Notes: generated from the letters alone by a model not told the origin. Shown: positions 35,244 through 44,972, numbered from the stretch's first letter. The stretch: 64,000 nt of DNA from Thermostichus sp047461615 (GCF_047461615.1 NZ_JANSHI010000010.1:1-64000), one strand, 5' to 3'. Made by a program: numbers and translations.

Positions 35244-36707
35244 TCAACTGCCAGGCTTCGCCGTCTGGGCAGGGGGGAGTGCTGGCAGGGGGCTGGGAGA
35301 GTTGCGGCGATGGCGGACAACCTTCACCCGATCCACCCGCGGCCCCTCCATGCGCACCACCTGGAACTCGAGGCCTTGGTAGGTAAACCTTTCCCCTACG
35401 CGCGGGATCTTCTGCATCTGGTAAATCAAAAAGCCTCCCAGCGTTTGGTAATCCTCATGCAAGGGGAGGTTAAGGTGGCAGCGCTCGTTGACCTCTTCGA
35501 TGTCCAACTGGGCCTGGATAAGGAGAGTGTTTTCGTCCAGCTCCTCGATGTCCGGCTCCTTCCTTTTGGGATCCGGCCCATCGGAGAGCTTGCCGACGAT
35601 CTCCTCCACCAAATCCTGAATGGTAATCAGGCCCGCTGTGCCGCCAAACTCATCCACTAGCACCACCATCGGCCAGTGGTGCCGTTGCATCTCCGGCAAG
35701 AGCTCTGCGATCAGCTTGTTTTCCGGCTCAAAGTGAACCTCCCGAATGAAGGGAGCAATGGGGCTGTGCAAATCTAAGGATCCCTTGGCCAGCTCGCCAA
35801 TGAGCTCCTTGACGTGAATCAGCCCCCGGATGTCGTCCAAAGACTCGCCGTAGACCGGGTAGCGGGAATGCCCTGATTCGGCCACCTCCGCCAGCACCTC
35901 CTGGACTGTGGCGGTTTCGGGCACGGCGTCGATGCTGGTGCGCGGGATCATCACCTCGCTGGCCACTGTCTCGCCAAACTCAAAGATGTTGCTCAACAGC
36001 TCCCGCTCCTCCGCCTCGATGTTGCCCGACTCCACCGACGAGGCAATCAGCAGCTGTAGCTCCTCCACCGTCATCGTGCTGTAAAAAGAAGTAGCCTCCG
36101 GAACGCGGACGCCCAAAAGGCGCAGCACGCAGCGGGAGGAAAACCGCAGGAGCTCCACAAAAGGATGTAAAAAGCGGCTTACCAGTCGGTTGAGCCAGGC
36201 CAGCTTTAGGGCAATTGGCTCCGAGTAGAGAATGGCCAGAGTCTTGGGGAGCAGCTCCCCCAACACGATCTGCAAATAGGTGAGAAGCGAAAATACCGCT
36301 ACCCCCGACCCACCTTGCACAAGAGCGGGATCCATACCCTGAAACCAGGGCAGTTGCCTCAGAGCCAAGAACAGCGTCGGCGCCACTTGGGTAGCCCCGA
36401 TCCAGCCCAACAGGACGCTGGCTAGGGTGATGCCCAATTGGGCGGTGGAGAGGGCATACTCCAACTGCTCCTGGGCTTTTTGGACCATTGCCGCCTGGCG
36501 GTTCCCCTCACCGGCCAACTGCACCATGCGGGAGCGCCGCGCCGAAACCAAGGAAAACTCCACCGCCACAAAGAAAGCGTTGATGAGGAGAAGGGCAATA
36601 ATCCAGAGGAGACTGAGAGACGCCTCTCCCCACGCAAGCTTAGAGCTAGGTGCCGAGCCTAAAGGAGGGTCGTCCATCAGGGGAGCAGCAAGACGGATAG
36701 ACAGCAT
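35244..36707 (-). CDS. CNNM/CorC (HlyC) family membrane protein with CBS pair
   Basis: 487 aa. The CNNM transmembrane domain (~30-225) shows LLLINAFFVAVEFSLVSARRSR and LQIVLGELLPKTLAILYSEP. Two CBS domains follow (~245-375, with VMIPRTSIDAVPETATVQEV and VVLVDEFGGTAGLITIQDLV). A CorC/HlyC C-terminal domain ends it (~395-470). The family is linked to magnesium or cobalt efflux, with the CBS pair sensing Mg-ATP; older databases call it hemolysin-like, which is not supported as a toxin function. Confidence 0.92.
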   Translation of the reverse strand: MLSIRLAAPLMDDPPLGSAPSSKLAWGEASLSLLWIIALLLINAFFVAVEFSLVSARRSRMVQLAGEGNRQAAMVQKAQEQLEYALSTAQLGITLASVLLGWIGATQVAPTLFLALRQLPWFQGMDPALVQGGSGVAVFSLLTYLQIVLGELLPKTLAILYSEPIALKLAWLNRLVSRFLHPFVELLRFSSRCVLRLLGVRVPEATSFYSTMTVEELQLLIASSVESGNIEAEERELLSNIFEFGETVASEVMIPRTSIDAVPETATVQEVLAEVAESGHSRYPVYGESLDDIRGLIHVKELIGELAKGSLDLHSPIAPFIREVHFEPENKLIAELLPEMQRHHWPMVVLVDEFGGTAGLITIQDLVEEIVGKLSDGPDPKRKEPDIEELDENTLLIQAQLDIEEVNERCHLNLPLHEDYQTLGGFLIYQMQKIPRVGERFTYQGLEFQVVRMEGPRVDRVKVVRHRRNSPSPLPALPPAQTAKPGS

Positions 36708-36839
36708 TCTAGCTTAGAGCGCCTCCGGCCCTTGATTCTCTGGCGCCCGTCAGGTGGGCTAGAGAACGGCGGACTCCCGCTGCTGCGTCAATCGGCGATA
36801 ATATTCCTACCCCTTTTCCTGCTGCAGTAGGTGCCGACC

Positions 36840-37754
36840 ATGCCCGATTTTCTGCCCTACGCCTACTTTCAGGGCCAGATCGTTCCCTTTGCCGAGGCGA
36901 AGATCTCCATTGCCACCCATGCTCTGCACTACGGAACGGCAGCGTTTGGCGGCCTGCGCGGGATCCCCGATCCGCAAAATCCGGATCAAGTGCTGGTGTT
37001 TCGCCTGGATCGCCACTGCCGACGGCTAAGCCAGAGTGCCCGCCTACTCTGCTTCGATTTGCCTGCGGAGAAGATCGAGCAGGTCATTGTGGAGCTGATC
37101 CGGAAAAACCGCCCTTCCACCTCTTTCTACATCCGCCCCTTGGTGTATACCTCCGACCTAGGCATCTCACCGCGGCTGCACAACATCGAGAAAGACTTCT
37201 TTGTGTACGGGTTGGAATTGGGAGACTACCTCTCGCCGGAAGGGGTAAGTTGCCGCATCAGCTCCTGGGCCCGCCAGGAGGATCGCAGCCTACCGCTGCG
37301 GGGCAAGATCACTGGTGCCTACATTACCTCCTCCCTGGCCAAGACCGAGGCAGTACAGTCTGGCTTCGACGAAGCTATCTTAATCAGCTCCCAGGGCAAA
37401 GTGAGCGAAGCCTCGGGCATGAACATCTTCATCGTGCGCAACGGCGTGCTGATTACCCCCAGCTTCGACCAAGACATCCTGGAAGGGATCACCCGCGACA
37501 GCGTCCTCACCTTGGCCCGCGACCTAGGGATCCCCACCCAAGAACGCCCTGTCGATAAGTCAGAGCTGTTCATCGCTGACGAGGCCTTCCTCACTGGCAC
37601 CGCCGCCAAGATCACGCCCATCCGCCAGATCGAGCAGTACGTCCTGCCGTCGTCCCGCCCCATTACCGAGCAACTGCGGCAGAAGCTAACAGCCATCATG
37701 GAAAACCGGGATCCCGCCTATTCCCACTGGGTAAAGGTGATCCCCCTGAACTAG
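36840..37754 (+). CDS. ilvE: branched-chain amino acid aminotransferase
   Basis: 304 aa from the ATG at 36840, which has TAGGTG 6 bases upstream (a GTG at 36831 is less likely). It makes Leu, Ile and Val from their 2-oxo acids. It is a fold type IV PLP enzyme: ALHYGTAAFGGLRG near residue 30, catalytic Lys in LRGKITGAYITSSLAKTEA, then ISSQGKVSEASGMNIFIV and LTGTAAKITPIRQI, the PLP-phosphate loop. Length and order match IlvE. It is followed 59 bp on by a phosphoribosyltransferase gene on the same strand. Confidence 0.94.
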   Translation: MPDFLPYAYFQGQIVPFAEAKISIATHALHYGTAAFGGLRGIPDPQNPDQVLVFRLDRHCRRLSQSARLLCFDLPAEKIEQVIVELIRKNRPSTSFYIRPLVYTSDLGISPRLHNIEKDFFVYGLELGDYLSPEGVSCRISSWARQEDRSLPLRGKITGAYITSSLAKTEAVQSGFDEAILISSQGKVSEASGMNIFIVRNGVLITPSFDQDILEGITRDSVLTLARDLGIPTQERPVDKSELFIADEAFLTGTAAKITPIRQIEQYVLPSSRPITEQLRQKLTAIMENRDPAYSHWVKVIPLN

Positions 37755-37813
37755 GTTGCCATCTCCAAGCTGGCTAGGTGCGATATAGATAGTTAGAGCT
37801 GGAGAGGGATCCC

Positions 37814-38332
37814 TTGCACGAGATTTCCATCACCTGGGCCGACTACCACCGCAAAATCGAAGAGCTGGCCGTCAAGGTTTACGAAAGCGGCTGGGAGTTT
37901 AACCAAATTGTCTGCATCGCCAAGGGCGGGCTGCGTATTGGCGACACTCTAGCCCGCCTATTCGATCTCCCTCTAGCAATTCTTGCTGCTTCCTCCTACT
38001 CCGGCCCTGGCAATCGTCAGCGAGGGCAGCTAATTTTCTCGCGGGATCTGGCCATGACTACCGCCAACCTGGGCAGCCACGTGTTGTTGGTGGACGACTT
38101 GGTCGATTCCGGCATGACCCTGAAGCGCTCTGTCCACTGGCTCAAGCACCACTACGGCTTTTACATCGAGGAAATCCGCACCGGTGTACTCTGGTACAAA
38201 GCAGCCTCCATCTATCAACCGGATTACTATGTGGACTATTTGCCCGATAACCCTTGGATTCACCAGCCCTTCGAACCCTACGAGCAGATGACACCCAAGC
38301 AGCTAATGGAGTCCCTGCGCTCTTTGGGTTAA
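37814..38332 (+). CDS. purine-type phosphoribosyltransferase
   Basis: 172 aa from a TTG with GGAGAGGG upstream. The PRPP motif is VLLVDDLVDSGMTL (~94-107), the PRTase type I signature, and CIAKGGLRIGDTLA is the pyrophosphate loop. Order and length fit the xanthine/hypoxanthine-guanine group (Gpt/Hpt-like), which salvages purine bases with PRPP. The Trp-rich tail (PDNPWIHQPFEPYEQM) resembles the Gpt/GPRTase branch. Exact base specificity is not evident. Confidence 0.88.
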   Translation: MHEISITWADYHRKIEELAVKVYESGWEFNQIVCIAKGGLRIGDTLARLFDLPLAILAASSYSGPGNRQRGQLIFSRDLAMTTANLGSHVLLVDDLVDSGMTLKRSVHWLKHHYGFYIEEIRTGVLWYKAASIYQPDYYVDYLPDNPWIHQPFEPYEQMTPKQLMESLRSLG

Positions 38333-38413
38333 ACTGCAAATCTAACTCCTGAGTAAGCTTTTAGATCGACAAGCAGCTCAACACACCGTATTCCGGTTGC
38401 TGAAGTTGCACCC

Positions 38414-41362
38414 CTACTTAGTTGCAACTACATTTAGGCTAACTGGTTCCCCGAGAAAGACCATATCGCTGCAATCATTGAACAGCCCAAATCTGTCCAC
38501 CTTTCGAATAACCCTGAAACCTACCTGAGCAAGTAAAGCAAATAAGTATTCCCACGAGAAGCCAACTTTATGGTAGTTTTGCTCATCTACTTGGTCACCA
38601 AACATCATACGCATAATGCGAAACCTCTGCTCTAAAGAAACTTCATCCTTCAGATAAAGACGGCAGAGAGTAGGCATATCTGGGACACTGATCATCAACT
38701 GGCCCCCAAAGCGCAAAACCCGGTGCCACTCTTTGAGAGCAGTAGGTAGTTCACGTGTGTAGTTAAAGCGCTGCAGAATATAGGGAGCGTAGATGGCTTC
38801 TATAGAGTTATCTTCAAATTGACTGAGATCAATGGCGCTTCCAACATAATCCACATGGTCTCCTACCTGACTATCTAGAATCTTCCAGTCTGGATGAGGC
38901 TGCTTACCTCCAATATGAAGACGAATAGACTCAGCGGGCTTGGGCTCAGCTTGGCGATCTTCTAGAGGAGGAATAGATTGAATAAGTTGATGCTCATAAG
39001 CTAGCTCGAAGAAAACTCTCTCCATGGCTTTAGCCAACCGCTTTGGATCCCATACTATTGATCTGTGATATGAATCTCGAATAGTTTGCTTAGCTTTAGC
39101 CAAGCGTTCTGGATTATTGCCTAGCTGGATCCCACGCTCAATAAACTCCTCCACCGACCAGGTGATGCAATCCTCGAGGCCAACATTTTTCAGCAGGCTG
39201 TAACTCATTCGGCCATAGTAATGCCTGCCCACTAGGGTAAGGACTGGCACACCCATATAGAGAGCTTCCATGGTGTGGGTTGCACCTGTGTAGGGGAAGG
39301 TATCCAGAACGAGATCCACTAAGGCTAGTTGGCCACGATGCTCTTCCACACTGCTGGCTCGAGCAAGAAATCGGACGCGATCGAGAACGCCCAGCTCTTT
39401 GGCTCTTTCCTGGTAGCGTCTAATAACCGTAGCAATTTCTCCTGATCCTTTGACAATCAAAACTCCGTTGGGAACGGCCTTTAAGATTTGCAGGTGAGCG
39501 TCGATACATTTGGGAGTACGTTTGTAAGCACTAGCTGCGGTTAGGAAAACAACATTTTTCGGCTCTATTCTCAGACTAGTCTTAAAGTCTACCTCGTTGG
39601 CAGCACAGACGTCCAGATGATCAACAGCACAGTAGCTGGGCAAGCGAATAATTCTTTCATGGTAGTCAGATTGGGCCTCCTCAGGAAGGATATAGGGATC
39701 GGCAAAGAAGTAGTCAAATTCCGGCAAACCAACAGCATCTCCGCCAAGCCAACCAATTTGGATAGGAGCGACCCGCAAAGCTGCTACGATGCTGGCATCG
39801 TGACTGGTAAGGGAGTCCATAAAAACCATGATATCGATGCGATCCTCACGCGCTTGAGCAGCTACTTGAGGCGGCTTGGTTTCTCCTGGAAAAAAGCGAA
39901 AATGGAGATTTTCGTGAGAGCGAAACTTTTGATACATATTGTCATGACTGGCCATATCTTCATTTTTCCACCCCTGGTAGTAGTAGTAGACAACGTCCAG
40001 AAGATCGCGAGATAGGTTCCTGAGAGTAGCCTCACTGAGAAAGCCAACCGAATGTCGCTGAAAGCAGTTACCCAGAAAGCCTACCCTCAGCTTTCGCTTA
40101 GTTCTGCCAGATCCGCAGTAGTCTCGCTGATTCTTCTGCCAATATTCCGACCAAAGAAAGTCTCGCTGAGAAGCCATTAAGCTTAGGCAGTCGTTAAAGA
40201 TTCTACCACCAATTTGTTGGTAATGACGAATCAGAGAGCAATCGTCAGTTAGATAACTCCAACAAAAGCAAACTCGAAACAGAATGGCTTTAGCAATCGT
40301 TAGACTCTCGAGTAGATTTTCATCGTTAATTCTTAGTGATCCTAAGTCGGCTTCCCTCGATAAAATTAAGTCTATAATTTTCTGGATAACAAAGTTTACC
40401 CGTTCCAGCTGTGCAGCATGGATCAACTTTTCCAGCGATTCTGATAGAAGGGATAGACGAAGAGTAAAGTTCTCTTGCACCTGTGAGCTCTCGGCCGCCG
40501 TGATGAGAGCTTCTCCTAAAATGGAATAGCCATCACTGGTAGAGTTCTGGAAGAAGGCGCGGGCTGCCCTCTGAAAAAAGTCACCGATTAAGTCCTCTAT
40601 CGTCCACAAACCTTCATAGCGTTTCGCCTGCTCGGGATCCACAGCATGAGCCAGCTGGGCTAGCAAAGCAGCAAATCCGGATTTCTGGTCCTCCAAAAGA
40701 CGAGCTTGTAAAGCTGTGGCCACCTCAAAAAACAAATCCAGGTAGCCGTCATCCCATAGCCGAGTGAGAAGTTGAGTCAGGAGGGGCTCCTGGGTAATGT
40801 CTAGGGTCTGCTCTTCTCCCAAACTGGCCAATTGCTCCGCCAAAGCCTGCCCGTAAAAGCCCACGGCCAGCTCGTCTTGAGCTTGCAGAGCCCGCATCAG
40901 CAAAACTTGGGTGTTATCCCGCCGGAATGGATCCAGCTCAAAAGCCAGCTCGCGCAGCTTCAGGCAAACCTGGAAACGTTGTTGCTGCGAATCTTCAGTG
41001 GAGCTTTTTTCCAGGCTTTCTGCCAAGGATAGCAACACCTCTACCACCTTCTCCGCCGGCAGGATTCCTGCTTCTACCAAAGGTGTGTAGAGCTGGTAGG
41101 CAAGGTTCAGCCGGTTGGCAACCAAGGCCTGCTCCAGCGCCGATAGGGTGATTGCCTCTGGCTCAGAGGGAGAAGCCGACTCATCAGCCAATGAAGATGA
41201 GGGGAGGTCACAGAAGCCCCGCAAAAACTCCCGCCAACCCTTTGCGTCTTGCTCTCGGTCTTGCTCTCGGTAGAAAGCCACCAGCCACTCTGCAAAGGCA
41301 TTGGGAGCCTGCTGAAGCAGTTGCCTAGCTTCCAGGATCTGGGCTTGCAGTGTAGGGTTCAT
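38414..41362 (-). CDS. O-GlcNAc transferase-like (GT41) glycosyltransferase fused to a methyltransferase-like domain
   Basis: About 982 aa from the ATG at 41362 (a GTG at 41380 is possible). Residues 1-~390 are helical repeats that recall TPR/HAT arrays. Residues ~400-790 match the SPINDLY/OGT GT41 catalytic domain: KLRVGFLGNCFQRHSVGFLS, DIMVFMDSLTSHDASIVAAL, APIQIGWLGGDAVGLPEFDY and YTGATHTMEALYMGVPVLTLVGRHYYGRMSYSLL. Residues ~815-960 form a SAM-methyltransferase-like domain (VGDHVDYVGSAIDLSQFEDN, then REVLRFGGQL-type ALKEWHRVLRFGGQLMISVP). The middle is more AT-rich than its neighbours. Just upstream on the other strand is a pilin gene, so protein or pilin glycosylation is a fair guess. 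Confidence 0.88.
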   Translation of the reverse strand: MNPTLQAQILEARQLLQQAPNAFAEWLVAFYREQDREQDAKGWREFLRGFCDLPSSSLADESASPSEPEAITLSALEQALVANRLNLAYQLYTPLVEAGILPAEKVVEVLLSLAESLEKSSTEDSQQQRFQVCLKLRELAFELDPFRRDNTQVLLMRALQAQDELAVGFYGQALAEQLASLGEEQTLDITQEPLLTQLLTRLWDDGYLDLFFEVATALQARLLEDQKSGFAALLAQLAHAVDPEQAKRYEGLWTIEDLIGDFFQRAARAFFQNSTSDGYSILGEALITAAESSQVQENFTLRLSLLSESLEKLIHAAQLERVNFVIQKIIDLILSREADLGSLRINDENLLESLTIAKAILFRVCFCWSYLTDDCSLIRHYQQIGGRIFNDCLSLMASQRDFLWSEYWQKNQRDYCGSGRTKRKLRVGFLGNCFQRHSVGFLSEATLRNLSRDLLDVVYYYYQGWKNEDMASHDNMYQKFRSHENLHFRFFPGETKPPQVAAQAREDRIDIMVFMDSLTSHDASIVAALRVAPIQIGWLGGDAVGLPEFDYFFADPYILPEEAQSDYHERIIRLPSYCAVDHLDVCAANEVDFKTSLRIEPKNVVFLTAASAYKRTPKCIDAHLQILKAVPNGVLIVKGSGEIATVIRRYQERAKELGVLDRVRFLARASSVEEHRGQLALVDLVLDTFPYTGATHTMEALYMGVPVLTLVGRHYYGRMSYSLLKNVGLEDCITWSVEEFIERGIQLGNNPERLAKAKQTIRDSYHRSIVWDPKRLAKAMERVFFELAYEHQLIQSIPPLEDRQAEPKPAESIRLHIGGKQPHPDWKILDSQVGDHVDYVGSAIDLSQFEDNSIEAIYAPYILQRFNYTRELPTALKEWHRVLRFGGQLMISVPDMPTLCRLYLKDEVSLEQRFRIMRMMFGDQVDEQNYHKVGFSWEYLFALLAQVGFRVIRKVDRFGLFNDCSDMVFLGEPVSLNVVATK

Positions 41363-41565
41363 GGGTGGGAAGGAGATCACTAGTCCTAGTTTGCCCCGCT
41401 GCAGCCAGCTCAGCTAGACCACCGGTTTTTGGGCTGCCCCTAGCAGAGATCCGCAATTGCACTCCGTGGGAGGGGACTGTTATGAACTGCCCGCCAGCGG
41501 GGTAAGTTAATAGCGGCAGGTAACCTGCACGGTTCACTCTCTAGGTTGTCAAAGGATCGAGTACC

Positions 41566-42081
41566 ATGAGCGCGAAGTCTCGTCAGTCTCTGTTTCGGGC
41601 CAAACTGGCTCAGCAAATTCTCTCCAAAGCCAAGGGCTTCACCCTGATTGAGCTGTTGGTGGTGATTGTAATTGTGGGTGTGCTGTCTGCAGTGGCAATC
41701 CCGCAGTTCTTAAACCAAGTGCGCCGCTCCCGTACAGCCGAAGCTCAAGCGGCTCTCACTGAAGTAGGCCGTGCCTCTGAAGTCTACCGACTCGACTTCG
41801 GCGTCTATCCTGACAAGTATTCTAGGATCGAGCACGGTGGAGAAAATAATGACAAGTACATGAACGATCCGTGGAGGGCTCCCAACTACCAGACACCAGT
41901 GGCTAGTGAGCGTTCGACCAGTAATCCTCACGCACTAAGGTGGGACACAACATCCAAGGGTGCTCCATACATCAACAAGTCTGGTAAGAACATTCAATGC
42001 ACCATTGGGCTGGGAGCACAGGAACCAGTAGTGACGACTTTACCTACCTTCGTTGGTAAGAGCTGCAACGTCTTTGACTAG
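41566..42081 (+). CDS. type IV pilin-like protein (PilA-type)
   Basis: 171 aa with a 24-residue basic leader ending in KAKG, then the prepilin cleavage and N-methylation site FTLIELLVVIVIVGVLSAVA. Glu at +5 of the mature protein is kept, and the mature N-terminus is phenylalanine. After the helix come a Ser/Arg/Tyr-rich globular domain and two cysteines near the C-terminus (NIQCTIGLG and KSCNVFD), likely a disulfide loop. AAAGGA lies about 10 bases before the ATG. A terminator follows the stop. Short pilins of this kind are minor or major subunits; which cannot be told. Confidence 0.92.
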   Translation: MSAKSRQSLFRAKLAQQILSKAKGFTLIELLVVIVIVGVLSAVAIPQFLNQVRRSRTAEAQAALTEVGRASEVYRLDFGVYPDKYSRIEHGGENNDKYMNDPWRAPNYQTPVASERSTSNPHALRWDTTSKGAPYINKSGKNIQCTIGLGAQEPVVTTLPTFVGKSCNVFD

Positions 42082-42109
42082 TTTCTATCTCTACTTTATG
42101 TACTCCGTG

Positions 42110-42131
42110 GCTCCCTGTGGGGAGCTTTTTT
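42110..42131 (+). terminator. Rho-independent terminator after the pilin gene
   Basis: GCTCCC and GGGAGC form a 6-bp stem with a 4-base loop, directly followed by six T. It lies 28 bp past the pilin stop. Confidence 0.85.
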
Positions 42132-42190
42132 ATTTCAGTTGCTCCAGTCTCCCTCAAGAGTAGGCAAGGGCTCTAGGCTAAACCAGTGAA

Positions 42191-42978
42191 CTAGAGCGAG
42201 GACAGTAACTGTGATGGGTAGGAGATGCGAGTAAGAATACCCTTTTCGATGAGGTTCTGGTTGGTTTCAGGATTGTTGTAAAGTATGAACTCTTGATAAA
42301 GAGCTGCCATGCAAGTTCTATCTCCTGAGCAATAAGCGTCCCGTGAGGCCAAGTGAAAGGGAACCCGAAAGTTTAAGTAGTGCAAAATAGAGGGGAATGA
42401 TGTTACCAAGGTATGACATTCTGGAATATCAAAGCTATGTACGCTATTGGGTAAGAGAGTGGGATGGATCCGAGCTGCTGACTTTCCATTTTGATAAGCT
42501 AAAAAGTATTGACTCTTGCCGGAAACTCTCTGAAGCTCAGTACAGAGTCCTGGCTCTAAGGCAGCAGGGTTTTTCTTAAATAGAGTGACATCGCGAAAAT
42601 AGTCCTCGACTTCAAATANNNNNNNNNNNNNNNNNNNNNNNNNNNNNNNNNNNNNNNNNNNNNNNNNNNNNNNNNNNNNNNNNNNNNNNNNNNNNNNNNN
42701 NNNNNNNNNNNNNNNNNNCGAGCCATGACCTCATAGCCAACATGAGGGCCATATTTTGGGTAGAGAACATTCCCCAATGCTTGTTGAACTTGCAAAGCTT
42801 CATCGTTGGGAATAGCCGTTACATCGGAAAACTGAAGTGCCACCTGAATAGCGGGATCCTCTGGATCGTCAAAGAAGATATAAATATGGGCAATTCCAAG
42901 GGCAAGGTGATAGCGAATGAACGACTCCAAGCACACGCCTGGATCCCGAACAGTGGTAATTATGCAAACCCTGGCCAT
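42191..42978 (-). CDS. glycosyltransferase family 2-like protein, interrupted by an assembly gap
   Basis: The N-terminal part, from an ATG at 42978, reads MARVCIITTVRDPGVCLESF, then IRYHLALGIAHIYIFFDDPED, the start of the GT2/GT92-like group (nucleotide-sugar site with a D-D pair). It stops at the gap after HVGYEVMA. Beyond the gap the same strand continues in a frame that reads EVEDYFRDVTLFKKNPAALE and ends ILTRISYPSQLLSSL at 42191. The true length across the gap and the frame relation are unknown. It is divergent from the next gene. Confidence 0.75.
42619..42718. other. assembly gap (100 N)
   Basis: Exactly 100 unknown bases, the usual placeholder for a gap of unknown size. It lies inside a glycosyltransferase gene, so a repeated sequence may have broken the assembly here. 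Confidence 0.99.
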
Positions 42979-43130
42979 GGTGGAGCTGCAAGCCTTTAGG
43001 TGAATTGCTTGGCTCCTAGCCAAGTATTGATAGTGAAGCGGCTATCGGCAAAGGCTTGGCTAGGGCTAAATACCGGCAGGATCTCATGTAGGCAACTGCT
43101 GGAGGGGAAGATTATGACCTGTTTGACTTT

Positions 43131-44345
43131 GTGCAGCAATCTAAGCAGATTCCAGACAAGGAGTTTGACCTAGTTGTTGTTTGGACTTCGAGCTTCGACT
43201 ACAGCAATCCTCTTAATACCAAAAAGTTTGGCTGTCCAACTGTTTTACTGGCTGGAGACACCCGCCACTGGAAATTCCCCATCAACCATCTGTTGACCTA
43301 CTGGATCACCGAAGGCTTCGACTATGTAGCTACTGCTTACAACCGCCAGCATTTGCACTGGTTTGCTGCAGCGGGTGTGGAAAACCTGGCCTGGTTGCCT
43401 CTCATCTCCTTGCACACTGTCAGCCACGAGTGGGTGGAAACTCGAGAAAATCAAGTTGTCTTCATTGGACAGAAAGGATCCCGCCATCCCAGGCGTTGCC
43501 GGCTGGTTCAAGCCATAAAGAATGCAGATTTGCCCATCCTCATCAAAACAGCCAACCGCCAAGAGGCAGCCAAATGGTTTGCCCATTCTCTGATTTCCTT
43601 TAACTGCAGCCAAAATGGGGATCTGAACTTAAGGAACCTGGAAGTGATTTCTGCAGGGGGCTTTCTGCTGACTGACCAGCTCTCCTTCGCCTCAGGATTG
43701 GACGAACTTTTGGCGCCCGGCACCTACTGCGACACCTACAACTCCGAAGCCGAACTCCTGGAAAAAGTTCGCTACTACCTAGACCATCCCCAAGAAGCCA
43801 TTCAAATTGCCCGCCGCGCTTACCACACCTTTGATGAAAAGTGGCATCCCCGCCACCGCATTCAGAACCTGCTGGACTGGGTGTTTGGGGGAGAGCTGTC
43901 GGAGCCCTTTCGTTACTCGCCCCGCTCTGATGTGCGCTACTTTGTCAGCACGGCCAGCTCTGCCTGGATAGACACACGGCTGGGGATTTACGAGCCCATT
44001 CAAGAGCTGCATCGCGTGCAGGAGCGACTGAGGGTATTTGTTGGCCGAGGCTGTCCTGGGGTGATAGCCGCGGACTTGCTGGACTTGCCGCGGCTGGAGC
44101 TGTACGTGGAAGAGGGGTTTGGGGATCCCTGTGCCCTGCTGCAGCAGAAGGGAGTGCCCGAGCGAGTTCATGAGGTGAGGGGGGAGCCGAGCAGTTGGCC
44201 CAGCTTTGATGCGGTGGTGTGCACGGTGGGAGACTTGCAGCGGCTGGGGCGGCCTTTGAGAACCAGCTTTGCTTTCATCCTGGGAGAAGACACCCAGCTC
44301 CTCTTTGCCAATGCGGGAAACATACACAGAAACTTTTCTCATTGA
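43131..44345 (+). CDS. glycosyltransferase (CgeB-like, family-1 type), N-terminus uncertain
   Basis: The 404-aa frame from a GTG at 43131 holds a CgeB/GT1-like domain: FDLVVVWTSSFDYSNPLN, FGCPTVLLAGDTRHWKFP, VVFIGQKGSRHPRRCRL and the C-terminal SFNCSQNGDLNLRNLEVISAGG with LLTDQLSF. A short extra module (~270-400) follows, with IGIYEPIQEL-like segments. In-frame sequence before the GTG still reads like protein (GGEDYDLFDF) but is closed by a TAG at 43089, so the original N-terminus seems lost or mutated. It overlaps the next gene by 35 bp. Confidence 0.7.
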   Translation: MQQSKQIPDKEFDLVVVWTSSFDYSNPLNTKKFGCPTVLLAGDTRHWKFPINHLLTYWITEGFDYVATAYNRQHLHWFAAAGVENLAWLPLISLHTVSHEWVETRENQVVFIGQKGSRHPRRCRLVQAIKNADLPILIKTANRQEAAKWFAHSLISFNCSQNGDLNLRNLEVISAGGFLLTDQLSFASGLDELLAPGTYCDTYNSEAELLEKVRYYLDHPQEAIQIARRAYHTFDEKWHPRHRIQNLLDWVFGGELSEPFRYSPRSDVRYFVSTASSAWIDTRLGIYEPIQELHRVQERLRVFVGRGCPGVIAADLLDLPRLELYVEEGFGDPCALLQQKGVPERVHEVRGEPSSWPSFDAVVCTVGDLQRLGRPLRTSFAFILGEDTQLLFANAGNIHRNFSH

Positions 44346-44972
44346 CTTAGTCCAAGGCCGCAGCTCCGTTCCGTCAGCTTGGCTGTGGGGGTACGAAGGC
44401 GTCGAGTACGAAGGAACGGTGGCCAGACTTAGTCGAGTCTATCAGCCTGCTGTTTCTGTTCTTTCTGATGTCAGGGTTGTCGTGGATGTGAGAGCGGGGG
44501 TGGGCGTGGCCAGCGCTTGTTTCAGAACTCTTCACCCTGAGGCGGCTATTCACTGTTTCGAGGTGGATCCCCTAGCTCTACACCTGCTGCGGCAGAATAT
44601 TCTCAGCTTGGGCAACTGCTTTGTGCATTCGGTGGGGCTAGCGGGGCAGAATAGCTGCAGAACTTGTCGCCTCTGGCCGGAGGATCCTCAGGCCGAGTGG
44701 GGAGTGGAGCAGCTGCTCCCTTTCCGGGAAGCCAGGGCAGCCCTCAAGGAGTTGGGTCTGGAGTTCATCGATGTGCTCAGGGTGGCTACAGGTGGAGAGG
44801 AGGTGGAGGGACCAGCTTGCAAGAGCAGCTCGAAGATATCAAGGTCATCTATGTGGAGTTTTGCTCAGAACAAGACCGCAAACAGATTGATCAGATGTTG
44901 GACCCTACCCATCTCCTCTGGCAGGGAGAAGTTGTAGCAGGCCAAAGAGGAGTCCTTTGCTATCTTAAGTAG
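44311..44972 (+). pseudogene. FkbM-like methyltransferase gene with a frameshift
   Basis: From an ATG at 44311 the frame reads MRETYTETFLIDLVQ and carries the SAM region VVVDVRAGVGVASACF (an Arg where FkbM has Gly) and IHCFEVDPLALHLLRQN. After GLEFIDVLRVATGGEEVEG near 44805-44815 it leaves the family pattern. The next frame takes it up with TSLQEQLEDIKVIYVEFCSE, then QDRKQIDQML, ending at 44972. A one-base loss explains it. Either the gene is broken or the draft sequence has an error. FkbM proteins methylate sugars. Confidence 0.65.

Noticed and set aside
34334..35320. 328-residue minus-strand ORF opposite the decarboxylase
   Set aside because: It is His/Gly-rich and antisense to a complete PLP enzyme with all motifs.
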